From Streptomyces sp. NBC_01341 (lineage in GTDB: Bacteria; Actinomycetota; Actinomycetes; Streptomycetales; Streptomycetaceae), in assembly GCF_035946055.1 (NCBI RefSeq), contig NZ_CP108364.1:806001-870000 (forward strand): a stretch of 64,000 nucleotides of DNA. The letters are read 5' to 3'. Numbering within the stretch: the first letter of the stretch is position 1; each line of letters opens with the position of its first letter. Position numbers and translations under genes: made by a program. Below the pieces are notes generated by a model that ran no database searches, had not been told where the DNA came from, and saw only the letters and a program-made list of their open reading frames with translations. Below, piece by piece: positions 47,331-54,323 of this stretch.

Positions 47331-47903
47331 ATGTCACTCCCGCACGCGATCCTCACCGCTCTGCTCGAGAAGCCCTCGTCGGGGCTGGAGCTGACGCGGA
47401 GGTTCGACCGGTCGATCGGCTACTTCTGGCCGTCCACGCACCAGCAGATCTACCGCGAGCTGGGAAGGCTGGAACAGGCCGGGCACATCAGGGTCCTGCC
47501 GGCGGCGCAGCCGGCCCGCGGGCGGAAGAAGGAGTACGAGGTGCTGCCCGCGGGCCGCGACGAGCTGTCGGCCTGGGTCCGGCTCACCGAGGACCCGCGG
47601 CCGGTCCGCGATCCGCTGCTTCTGCGGATGCGGGCGGCGGCGGTGGTCGGGGCCCAGGGGCTGGCCGGGGAGTTGCGGAGGCACCTCGTGCTGCACCGGG
47701 AGCAGCTGGGCGAGTATCTGGAGATCGAGGAGAGGGACTTCCCTCCCGGGCGGACCTCGGACGAGGACCGGCTGCGCCATCTGGTGCTGCGGGGAGGGAT
47801 CGACCTGGAGACGTTCTGGACGGGCTGGCTGAGCCGGGCGATCGACGAGCTGGACGGTTCAGTCCCGCCGGTCGCGTCCCGCCCCGTGCCCGACGGTCTC
47901 TAG
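47331..47903 (+). CDS. PadR-family transcriptional regulator
   Basis: A 190-residue regulator with an N-terminal winged helix: LPHAILTALLEKPSSGLELT, then PSTHQQIYRELGRLEQAGHI and the wing GRKKEYEVLPAGRDEL. The long C-terminal helices (about 110-175) form the dimer, as in the PadR-s1/AphA-like group. It is 33 bases downstream of the FadH-type reductase on the same strand, so it is probably cotranscribed and represses through the palindrome at 45213-45226. The inducer may be an aromatic or acyl compound. Its last 45 bases overlap the opposing transporter gene. Confidence 0.92.
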   Translation: MSLPHAILTALLEKPSSGLELTRRFDRSIGYFWPSTHQQIYRELGRLEQAGHIRVLPAAQPARGRKKEYEVLPAGRDELSAWVRLTEDPRPVRDPLLLRMRAAAVVGAQGLAGELRRHLVLHREQLGEYLEIEERDFPPGRTSDEDRLRHLVLRGGIDLETFWTGWLSRAIDELDGSVPPVASRPVPDGL

Positions 47904-48899
47904 CGGGCGCCTCCTGAGCACCCGTGCCGGCCTCGGCCTCGGACGCGCGGCGAACGGTTCCGCGGCGCGCGGGGGACCCTGCTCCGCGGCTCGCGGAGCG
48001 ACGGGTACGGGGTTGGAGATGACGACCCTCGACGGTGTGGGCGGTGCGGGCAGCACCGAGGCGGCCTCGGCCGGGCTCGCCGCCTGTGCCCGGCTGAGCA
48101 GGACCACCCCCCGAACGGCGGCGAGGCCGCCGATGAGCGCGGGGGCCAGTCCGGCCACCCCGCCCTGGAGTCGTTCGCCCAGGAGGACGAGCCCGATCGC
48201 GGCGGCCGCCACCGGGTTGGCGAGCGTCACCACCGCGAGCGGGGCACCGAGACCGCCGCGGTAAGCGGTCTGTGCGAGCAGCAGACCGCCCACGGCGAAG
48301 AGGGAGACGAGCAGCGCCACAGTCACCAGCCGCCAGCTGAGCAGCGGACCGGAGTGGTCGGTGGCCGCGACGGTCAGGGTCTGGGTGAGGGCGGAGGCCA
48401 CTCCCGAGGTGATGCCCGATGCCGCCGCGTGCCGGAGGCCGGGCCGGGCACCCGGGCGGCTCAGCGTCGCCACGAGCGCCGTCGTCACCGCACCGACACC
48501 CAGGGCCTCGGGGAGGCTGAGGGTGTCGTGCGGTGCGGCGCCGCCCGCGGCCAGCAGCAGTGCGCCGAGGCCGAGGAGGGTGAGGAGCGTGCCGCGCCAT
48601 TCCGTGCGGCTGACCCGGCGTCCGGCCGAGCGGGCGCCGAGCGGCACCGCGGCGACGAGGGTGAGCGCGCCGAGCGGCTGGACGAGGGTGAGGGGGCCGT
48701 ACTTCAGGGCGGCGACGTGCAGCAGTGCCCCACCCGCGTTCAGACCGACCGAGGACCACCAGGCGCCCCGGCCCAGCAGGCGCAGCGTTCCCGTGGAGGG
48801 GTCGGTCCTGGCGGCGAGGCGGGCCTGGGCCACCGCGGCGGAAGCGTAGGCGGCGGCGGAGACCAGGGAGAGGGCGACGGCGATCAGTGTGGCGTTCAT
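47859..48899 (-). CDS. DMT/EamA-like membrane transporter with basic tail
   Basis: A 346-residue membrane protein of the drug/metabolite transporter superfamily with about nine or ten spans (TLIAVALSLVSAAAYASAAVA, PLTLVQPLGALTLVAAVPLG and LAVVTLANPVAAAAIGLVLLG are typical hydrophobic blocks; the last includes the end-of-repeat NPVxAAxxG). The final 50 residues are Pro/Arg rich and cytoplasmic. ATG 48899 overlaps the end of the PAP2 gene (ATGA), so it is translated with it. It converges on padR with a 45-base overlap. The solute is unknown; coupling with a PAP2 protein hints at a lipid or isoprenoid compound. Confidence 0.85.
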   Translation of the reverse strand: MNATLIAVALSLVSAAAYASAAVAQARLAARTDPSTGTLRLLGRGAWWSSVGLNAGGALLHVAALKYGPLTLVQPLGALTLVAAVPLGARSAGRRVSRTEWRGTLLTLLGLGALLLAAGGAAPHDTLSLPEALGVGAVTTALVATLSRPGARPGLRHAAASGITSGVASALTQTLTVAATDHSGPLLSWRLVTVALLVSLFAVGGLLLAQTAYRGGLGAPLAVVTLANPVAAAAIGLVLLGERLQGGVAGLAPALIGGLAAVRGVVLLSRAQAASPAEAASVLPAPPTPSRVVISNPVPVAPRAAEQGPPRAAEPFAARPRPRPARVLRRRPLETVGHGAGRDRRD

Positions 48900-49708
48900 C
48901 GGCGCGCCCCCGGGCGTGCGAGGGCGGGCGAGGCGTACGTCTGGGCGGGGACGGCGCCCGGCCACGGCAGGTGGGCGGGGCCCTTGGTGCGCGGCAGCTG
49001 GAGGGCGGCGTAGGCCAGGGAGAGCAGGGCCACGACCACGAGCGAGTCGAGCCAGTAGTGGTTCGCGGTGCCCACTATGACGATCAGGGTGATCAGCGGG
49101 TGCAGCAGCCAGAGCACGCGCCACCGGGAGCGGGTCGCGACGATCAGTCCGACGGCGACGACGAGTGCCCAGCCGAAGTGCAGGGACGGCATAGCGGCGT
49201 ACTGGTTGGCCATGGAGTCGCCCGCGGGGCTGTCCCCGTACACCGAGGGGCCGTAGACCTGAGCGGTGTCGACGAGGCCGGCCGCGTGCAGCATGCGCGG
49301 CGGTGCGAGCGGGAAGGTCAGGTGCAGCACGAGCGCCGCGCCGGTGAGCGCGGTCAGGATGCGACGTGACCAGACGTAGTGGCGCGGCCGGCGCAGGTAC
49401 AGCCAGACCAGGAACGCCAGGGTCGCCGGGAAGTGCACCGTCGCGTAGTAGGTGTTCGCGGCCTCGACGAGGTGGCGGCCGTGCATGAGCAGACCCTGCA
49501 CGCTCCCCTCGTCGGGGATGCCGGCGGCCCGCTCGAAGTTCCATACGTGTCCGGCGTTGCGGAAGGCCTCCTCGACGTGTCCGTTCACGGCCTGGCGGCC
49601 GAGTTTGTAGACGAGGAAGAGTCCTGCGACCAGAAGGAGCTCGCGGACGAGGGGCGGTCGGGCTGAGGTGTCCGGCTCCCGGTCCGCAGGCTCGCTGCGG
49701 GTGTACAT
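48896..49708 (-). CDS. PAP2-family membrane phosphatase (inositol-phosphoryl transferase-like)
   Basis: A 270-residue membrane protein of the PAP2/AUR1-like type, with about six spans. The catalytic histidines are in MPSLHFGWA and in TANHYWLDSL, the spacing found in the inositol phosphorylceramide synthase-like branch; the classical KxxxxxxRP arm is weak (the APPRMLHAAGL region). These enzymes remove or transfer phosphate on lipid phosphates at the outer membrane face. ATG 49708 is used, although GTG directly before it is also possible. It is the first gene of a pair with the DMT-type transporter and is divergent from tetR across nested palindromes. Confidence 0.85.
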   Translation of the reverse strand: MYTRSEPADREPDTSARPPLVRELLLVAGLFLVYKLGRQAVNGHVEEAFRNAGHVWNFERAAGIPDEGSVQGLLMHGRHLVEAANTYYATVHFPATLAFLVWLYLRRPRHYVWSRRILTALTGAALVLHLTFPLAPPRMLHAAGLVDTAQVYGPSVYGDSPAGDSMANQYAAMPSLHFGWALVVAVGLIVATRSRWRVLWLLHPLITLIVIVGTANHYWLDSLVVVALLSLAYAALQLPRTKGPAHLPWPGAVPAQTYASPALARPGARR

Positions 49709-49777
49709 CACCCGTGCCCCTTTGCTGACGGTGCGCTGTCATCGCGTCGGCATGGCCAGTCCGTGCCGCATCGATAC

Positions 49778-49832
49778 GCCAGTGTACCGATACGTCGGCG
49801 TATCGGTACACGTGTGTTTCGGTACACTGGCG
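49778..49832. promoter_or_regulatory. Nested palindromic operators between the PAP2 gene and tetR
   Basis: Two perfect inverted repeats are interleaved. The inner one has 12-bp arms TGTACCGATACG (49783-49794) and CGTATCGGTACA (49799-49810) around TCGG. The outer has 14-bp arms CGCCAGTGTACCGA (49778-49791) and TCGGTACACTGGCG (49819-49832). The shared half-site GTGTACCGA recurs in three orientations, as expected for cooperative binding by TetR dimers controlling both divergent genes. Confidence 0.85.
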
Positions 49833-49870
49833 TACCGAGGGTCCCGCCGCAGCCGCAGAGAGGGAATCAG

Positions 49871-50539
49871 ATGCCGTCGCCCGGTTCCGCACAGGAGACA
49901 TCGCTCGCGTCACGCCGGTCGAAGATCACACCGGAGCGCCAGCAAGAGCTGTACGCCGCGGTGCTGGACCTGCTCCGGGAGAGCGGGTACGACTCGCTGA
50001 CGATGGAGGGCGTGGCATCGCGCACACGGTGCGGGAAGTCCACGCTCTACCGGCAGTGGGGGTCCAAGCCGGAACTGGTCGTCGCCGCCCTGCGCTGCGC
50101 CCGCAGGACACTGCTCTCGGACATCGACACGGGCAGCCTGGCAGGCGACCTGCACGAGGCCGCCCGGACTGTGGACGCGGCATCCGGCCAGGACACGGCC
50201 CTGATGCACGCACTCGGTCACGCCGCGCTCCAGAATCCCGACCTCCTCATCGCACTCCGCTCCACACTGATCGCGCCGTCGATCGCCGCGATCGACACGA
50301 TGGTCGAGCGCGCCGTGCGGCGCGGGGAGATCGCGGCCGACAACCCCGCCGCGGACTTCGTGGCCGCGCAGGTGATCGGAGCGATGCGCAGCAGGCCCCT
50401 GCTGGAGGGGCGCTATCCGGACGCGGGTTTCCTGACCCGCTTCATCGAATGCGCCGTACTCCCTTCCCTCGGGCTCCCGAACTGCCCGACCAGCCCCCCG
50501 AACTGCCCGACCGACCCCCCGGAGAGCGGGAGCCGATGA
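49871..50539 (+). CDS. TetR-family transcriptional regulator
   Basis: A 222-residue repressor. The N-terminal HTH lies in ELYAAVLDLLRESGYDSLTMEGVA then SRTRCGKSTLYRQWGSKPEL (residues about 27-70). The C-terminal ligand domain is of the TetR_C_16-like, bacterial efflux kind. ATG 49871 follows AGAGGG by 7 bases. The last residues contain a 7-residue tandem duplication (NCPTSPP, NCPTDPP) from a 21-bp DNA repeat. It should autoregulate and control the divergent PAP2-transporter pair through the nested palindromes at 49778-49832. An 18-bp hairpin follows the gene. Confidence 0.93.
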   Translation: MPSPGSAQETSLASRRSKITPERQQELYAAVLDLLRESGYDSLTMEGVASRTRCGKSTLYRQWGSKPELVVAALRCARRTLLSDIDTGSLAGDLHEAARTVDAASGQDTALMHALGHAALQNPDLLIALRSTLIAPSIAAIDTMVERAVRRGEIAADNPAADFVAAQVIGAMRSRPLLEGRYPDAGFLTRFIECAVLPSLGLPNCPTSPPNCPTDPPESGSR

Positions 50540-50614
50540 ACGTGGGCCGTCGCTCCAGCGGATGACGACGGTCCACCTGCGCGCCGCACCGTGGGGACGG
50601 GGTCGGCGCACGGA

Positions 50615-50654
50615 CGGCAGGCCGGCGGTTTCTACGGAAACCGCCGGCCTGCCG
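50615..50654 (+). terminator. 18-bp perfect hairpin after tetR
   Basis: CGGCAGGCCGGCGGTTTC (50615-50632) pairs perfectly with 50637-50654 around a TACG tetraloop, followed by a GTTTC and C tract. It is placed 76 bases after the tetR stop and should end that transcript. Confidence 0.9.
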
Positions 50655-50740
50655 CGTTTCACACCCCCCCTTTTCGTCCTCTTGACGATATAGCGGAGCG
50701 GTCATTATCGTCTCCATGACGAGAAACGAGGGGGTACCAG

Positions 50741-51760
50741 ATGGCCGACATCACCCGGCGCTTCGGCTGGCGGCACGTCCGCTCCGCGCCCACCGCCCAC
50801 ATCCGCCACCACAAGCGTGGCCGGCTCGCCCACGACGGTCCCGGCGCGAGCTTCTGGTTCCGCCCCCTGACCGCCGCACTCTCCGAGGTGCCGGTGGACG
50901 ACCGCGAACTGGCGATGGCGTTCCACGCCCGTACCGCCGACTTCCAGGACGTCACCGTGCAGGCCACGGTGACCTATCGGATCAGCGATCCCGCGGAGGC
51001 CGCCGCCCGGCTCGACTTCTCCGTGCACCCCGACACCGGGGTCTGGCGCGGCGCACCGCTGGAGCAGATCGCGACCCTGCTGACCGAGACCGCGCAGCAG
51101 CACACCCTGGACGTCCTGGCCCGGACCCCTCTCGCGGCGGCGCTCGTGGACGGCGTCTCCGCCGTACGGGAACGGGTCGCCGCCGGCCTGGCGGCGGAGC
51201 CGCGGCTGCCCGCCACCGGCATCGACCTGGTGGCCGTGCGCGTCGTCGCCATCCGCCCCGAGGCCGAGGTCGAGCGGGCCCTGCGCACCCCGGCCAGGGA
51301 GCAGATCCAGCAGGAGGCCGACCGCTCGGTGTACGAGCGCCGGGCCGTCGCGGTCGAACGCGAACGCGCCATCGCCGAGAACGAACTGGCCAGCAGGATC
51401 GAGCTCGCGCGGCGCGAGGAACAGCTGGTGGACCAGCGAGGCACCAACGCGCGCCGGGAGGCCGAGGAGAAGTCGGCCGCCGACGGGGTGCGCACGGAGG
51501 CGGAGGCGTCCCGCACCGTCCGCCTGGCAGCCGCCGAGGCGGAGGCGGCGCGAAGCACCGGTGCGGCCCGTGCCGAGGCGCAGGCCGCGTGGCTGCGGGC
51601 ACACGGGGACGTGGACCCGCGCACGCTGCACGCGTTGGCCGCCACCCGGCTGGCCGAGAACCTGCCGCGCATCGACAGCCTCACCCTCTCCCCCGACGTG
51701 CTGACCGGACTGCTCGCCAGGCTGGGAAGGCCGGAGGCGGGGACGGAGGCGGTGGAGTGA
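50741..51760 (+). CDS. SPFH/Band 7 domain protein
   Basis: A 339-residue protein of the SPFH (stomatin/prohibitin/flotillin) type. The core (about 10-190) contains HIRHHKRGRLAHDGPGASFWFRP, read here as HHKRGRLAHDGPGASFWF, then FQDVTVQATVTYRISDP and GIDLVAVRVVAIRPEAEVE (as LVAVRVVAIRPEAEVERAL). Residues about 190-300 form a charged alanine-rich coiled coil (EAERSVYERRAVAVERERA-like). There is no clear N-terminal membrane anchor, so membrane attachment may be peripheral. The gene has a start at ATG 50741 and overlaps the NAD-kinase-like gene in GTGA. SPFH proteins scaffold membrane patches or chaperone membrane proteins; a role with the coupled kinase is inferred. Confidence 0.9.
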   Translation: MADITRRFGWRHVRSAPTAHIRHHKRGRLAHDGPGASFWFRPLTAALSEVPVDDRELAMAFHARTADFQDVTVQATVTYRISDPAEAAARLDFSVHPDTGVWRGAPLEQIATLLTETAQQHTLDVLARTPLAAALVDGVSAVRERVAAGLAAEPRLPATGIDLVAVRVVAIRPEAEVERALRTPAREQIQQEADRSVYERRAVAVERERAIAENELASRIELARREEQLVDQRGTNARREAEEKSAADGVRTEAEASRTVRLAAAEAEAARSTGAARAEAQAAWLRAHGDVDPRTLHALAATRLAENLPRIDSLTLSPDVLTGLLARLGRPEAGTEAVE

Positions 51761-52656
51761 CCCTGGCCCCGCGCGCGGTGCTCGTGCACCGCACGACCGA
51801 GTACGAGGAATTGCTGGCGCGCCACGGGACGCACGGCCAGGCCGCCTTCGTGCTGGCCGGCCGCGGCCGGTCCCTCGACGAGGTGGCGGAGCGCCACCGG
51901 CGCAACGTCCGGGCACTCGGCGATGTCGCCGCGGCGCTGCCCCTGAGGTGGCGCCGGACCCGGGTGGAGCGGGCCGGCCTGGACCGCTTCCTCTTCGGCC
52001 CGGAGGACGTGGTCGTCGTGGTCGGGCAGGACGGTCTGGTCGCGAACGTCGCGAAGTACCTGTCCGGCCAGCCGGTCGTGGGCATCGACACCGACCCGGG
52101 CCGCAATCCCGGAGTCCTCGTGCGCCACCGGTCGAAGGACACGGCGGCGCTCTGCCGCGCCGCCCTCGGTCCCGGCGCCCGGACGGACGCACTCACGATG
52201 ACCGAAGCCGTGGCCGACGACACCCAGCGGCTCCTCGCACTCAACGAGATCTACCTCGGCTCACCCGGGCACCAGACCGCCCGCTACCGCATCGGACCGG
52301 ACGCGGGCCCCGACGCCACCGAGGCGCAGGCCTCGTCGGGGGTCCTGGTCGGCACGGGCACGGGTTCGACCGGCTGGCTGCGTTCCCTCTGGCTCGAACG
52401 AGGCAGCCCGGTACGACTGCCCGCCCCCTCCGAACCCCGGCTGGTCTGGTTCGTGCGCGAGGCATGGCCCTCGCCGGTCACCGGCACCTCGGTGGTCGCG
52501 GGTGAGCTGGGACCCGGCGACGGCCTCAGGCTCACCGTCGAGTCGGACCGGATGGTGGTGTTCGGCGACGGAATGGAATCGGATGCACTGGAGCTGACGT
52601 GGGGCCAGTCCGTCCGCCTCGGGGTCTCGGACACCTCGCTCAACCTGGTCGCGTAG
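51757..52656 (+). CDS. NAD kinase-like protein
   Basis: A 299-residue protein with the ATP-NAD kinase fold. VVVVVGQDGLVANVAKYL (about residue 85) stands where NAD kinases have GGDGT, with QDG replacing GDG. LVGTGTGSTGWLRSL (near 205) is the conserved second motif that binds NAD. The altered first motif means that kinase activity is not certain; it may bind NAD or ATP as a sensor. The GTG start overlaps the SPFH stop codon (GTGA), implying coupled synthesis and possibly a complex. It is not the housekeeping NAD kinase, which carries intact GGDGT. Confidence 0.8.
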   Translation: MTLAPRAVLVHRTTEYEELLARHGTHGQAAFVLAGRGRSLDEVAERHRRNVRALGDVAAALPLRWRRTRVERAGLDRFLFGPEDVVVVVGQDGLVANVAKYLSGQPVVGIDTDPGRNPGVLVRHRSKDTAALCRAALGPGARTDALTMTEAVADDTQRLLALNEIYLGSPGHQTARYRIGPDAGPDATEAQASSGVLVGTGTGSTGWLRSLWLERGSPVRLPAPSEPRLVWFVREAWPSPVTGTSVVAGELGPGDGLRLTVESDRMVVFGDGMESDALELTWGQSVRLGVSDTSLNLVA

Positions 52657-52720
52657 CTCCGCGTGTGAGGATGACGGAGCCCGACGACCCGCATCCGACC
52701 CACCGGGAGCAGTGCAGCGC

Positions 52721-53239
52721 ATGGCCAGTGATTCCACGGACGCCCAGACCCGCAACACCCGTCCACCGCTGGCCCAGGCGGCCTTCGGTGTGGGTGTCGT
52801 CGTCGAGGACGAGGACGGCAGGATCCTCCTCGGCAGGCACCGCGACGGAACATGGGAGCTGCCGGGCGGCAAGATCGACCCGACGCACGAGTCGGTGGCC
52901 GCGGCCGCCGTCCGCGAACTGCGCGAGGAGACGGGTCTGCGGGTGCCCGAGGAGGCGGTGACCGTCTTTGCGATGCTCCACGACGTGGTGGGCGGCATCA
53001 ACAGGATCAGCATGGCGGCTCTGGTGCGGGCGGGCGCGGAGACCGCCCGGGTCACCGAACCCCACCTCATCAGCGTGTGGCGGTGGACCGCCCTCGACGA
53101 GCTGCCCGGTCCGCTGTTCCACCCTTCGGCCCAGATCCTGGCCGCCTGGCGCCCCGAGCTGGGCATCCGGCACCCCGCTGCGCACCGTCTGCCGATCGGG
53201 CCCACCCCCCTGCCCGCTGCGGGCCCGGCTACGACCTAA
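52721..53239 (+). CDS. Nudix hydrolase
   Basis: A 172-residue hydrolase of nucleoside diphosphates linked to other groups. The Nudix box is complete: GGKIDPTHESVAAAAV then RELREETGL, with the metal-binding REEx2EE-type glutamates (residues about 55-80). The preceding strand GRILLGRHRDGTWELPGG is the usual substrate-binding start. ATG 52721 was chosen; GTG 52712 is only 2 bases from the GGGAG site and is less likely. It may clean damaged nucleotides or process NAD-like compounds, which would fit the adjacent NAD-kinase-like gene, but this is inference. Confidence 0.92.
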   Translation: MASDSTDAQTRNTRPPLAQAAFGVGVVVEDEDGRILLGRHRDGTWELPGGKIDPTHESVAAAAVRELREETGLRVPEEAVTVFAMLHDVVGGINRISMAALVRAGAETARVTEPHLISVWRWTALDELPGPLFHPSAQILAAWRPELGIRHPAAHRLPIGPTPLPAAGPATT

Positions 53240-53253
53240 GGTAATTAACTATT

Positions 53254-53272
53254 TGCCTAGGCCTCGTAGGCA
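53254..53272 (+). promoter_or_regulatory. Inverted repeat in the FBP gene promoter
   Basis: TGCCTA (53254-53259) and TAGGCA (53267-53272) are perfect arms with a 7-base spacer, 18 bases before the FBP-domain gene. The neighbouring GTAATTAACTATT is AT-rich for this genome and may be part of the promoter. The regulator is unknown. Confidence 0.4.
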
Positions 53273-53289
53273 GAGCTAGTTTCGCTGTC

Positions 53290-53784
53290 ATGAGAGCAGT
53301 CAGCGAGCAGGACATTCGAGCGTCGTTCGTCAATTGTTCCAAGGGCGAGGCGAAGCGTCTGCCGTTGCCCCGCGACCTGGAGGAGCGCCCCTGGGAGGAC
53401 CTGGACTTCCTGGGGTGGCGCGACCTCTCCGCACCGGACCGGAGCTACATCGTCACCGAACTGCGCGGCGAACTGACGGGGATCACTCTCCGCTTCCCGT
53501 CCCAGCAGCGAGGCTTCCTGCACCGCAGCATGTGCTCGGTCTGCCTGACCACACACCCGGGCAGCGGCGTCTCCCTGATGACCGCCCGCAAGCGCGGGCA
53601 GGCGGGCAGGGACGGCAACTCGGTGGGGATCTACGTCTGCACGGACCTCGCCTGTTCGCTGTACGTGCGCGGCAGGAAGTCGCCCGCACCCGGAGGGCGC
53701 TTCGAGGAGTCGCTGACCGTGGAGCAGCAGATCGAGCGGACGCGGAACAAGCTGTCGGCCTTCCTGGACCTGCTCGCCGCCTGA
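53290..53784 (+). CDS. FBP-domain (treble-clef zinc finger, EF-G-binding type) protein
   Basis: A 164-residue protein of the fusidic-acid-resistance-type FBP family, which carries an atypical treble-clef zinc finger and can bind elongation factor G. The zinc ligands are the cysteines of MCSVCLTTH (about residue 81) and YVCTDLACSLYVRG (about 115-120), with RSMCSV and the closing IERTRNKLSAFL helix also conserved. ATG 53290 follows an AT-rich promoter-like region. In other Gram-positives such proteins free EF-G from fusidic acid; here resistance is a possibility, not shown. It is transcribed alone. Confidence 0.88.
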   Translation: MRAVSEQDIRASFVNCSKGEAKRLPLPRDLEERPWEDLDFLGWRDLSAPDRSYIVTELRGELTGITLRFPSQQRGFLHRSMCSVCLTTHPGSGVSLMTARKRGQAGRDGNSVGIYVCTDLACSLYVRGRKSPAPGGRFEESLTVEQQIERTRNKLSAFLDLLAA

Positions 53785-53855
53785 AAGGCAGGAAATGCGG
53801 CCACGCGTGAGCGGATGTACCAATAAGGGACTGTCCGCACGATCGGAGTAGGCCC

Positions 53856-54263
53856 ATGGACGACTATCCGCTCCTGAACCTCTTCCTGACCATGATGTAC
53901 CTGTTCCTGTGGGTGCTCTGGTTCTTCCTGCTGTTCAAGGTCGTCACGGACATCTTCCGCGACCACTCGCTGCACGGCTGGGCCAAGGCGGTGTGGGTGA
54001 TCTTCGTGATCGTGCTGCCCTACGTGGGCGTGCTCGTCTACCTGATCGTCCGCGGCAAGGGCATGGGACGACGCGAGGCCAAGGAGGCGGAGGCACGCGA
54101 AGCGTCGTTCCGGCAGTACGTGAAGCAGGCCGCGAGCTCCGACGGCGAGCCTGGAGGCAGCGGTGGCCATGTGTCCGACCTGGCCAAGCTCGCGGAACTC
54201 AAGGACAAGGGCCATCTCAGCCAGGAGGAGTACGACAAGGCCAAGCAGAAGCTTCTGGTCTGA
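53856..54263 (+). CDS. Small membrane protein with PLDc_N and SHOCT domains
   Basis: A 135-residue protein with two membrane spans (LLNLFLTMMYLFLWVLWFFLLFKVV at about 5-30, read as LTMMYLFLWVLWFFLLF; then WVIFVIVLPYVGVLVYLIVRG, read as VIFVIVLPYVGVLVYLIV). The pair forms a PLDc_N (phospholipase D-type N-terminal) unit. The C-terminus has a short SHOCT helix-turn-helix, LAKLAELKDKGHLSQEEYDKAK, seen as LAELKDKGHLSQEEYDKAK. SHOCT modules mediate oligomerisation. The exact role is unknown, but such proteins are common stress-envelope components in Streptomyces. A shared hairpin follows. Confidence 0.88.
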   Translation: MDDYPLLNLFLTMMYLFLWVLWFFLLFKVVTDIFRDHSLHGWAKAVWVIFVIVLPYVGVLVYLIVRGKGMGRREAKEAEAREASFRQYVKQAASSDGEPGGSGGHVSDLAKLAELKDKGHLSQEEYDKAKQKLLV

Positions 54264-54273
54264 CACCCCTGGA

Positions 54274-54303
54274 GGGCGGCACCCGGAGATCCGGGTGCCG
54301 CCC
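54274..54303. terminator. 14-bp perfect hairpin between convergent genes
   Basis: GGGCGGCACCCGGA (54274-54287) pairs with TCCGGGTGCCGCCC (54290-54303) over a GA centre. It lies 10 bases after the SHOCT gene and 20 before the end of the CocE-type gene, and can end both transcripts. Confidence 0.85.
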
Positions 54304-54323
54304 CCGCACGTACGGACCGGGGG

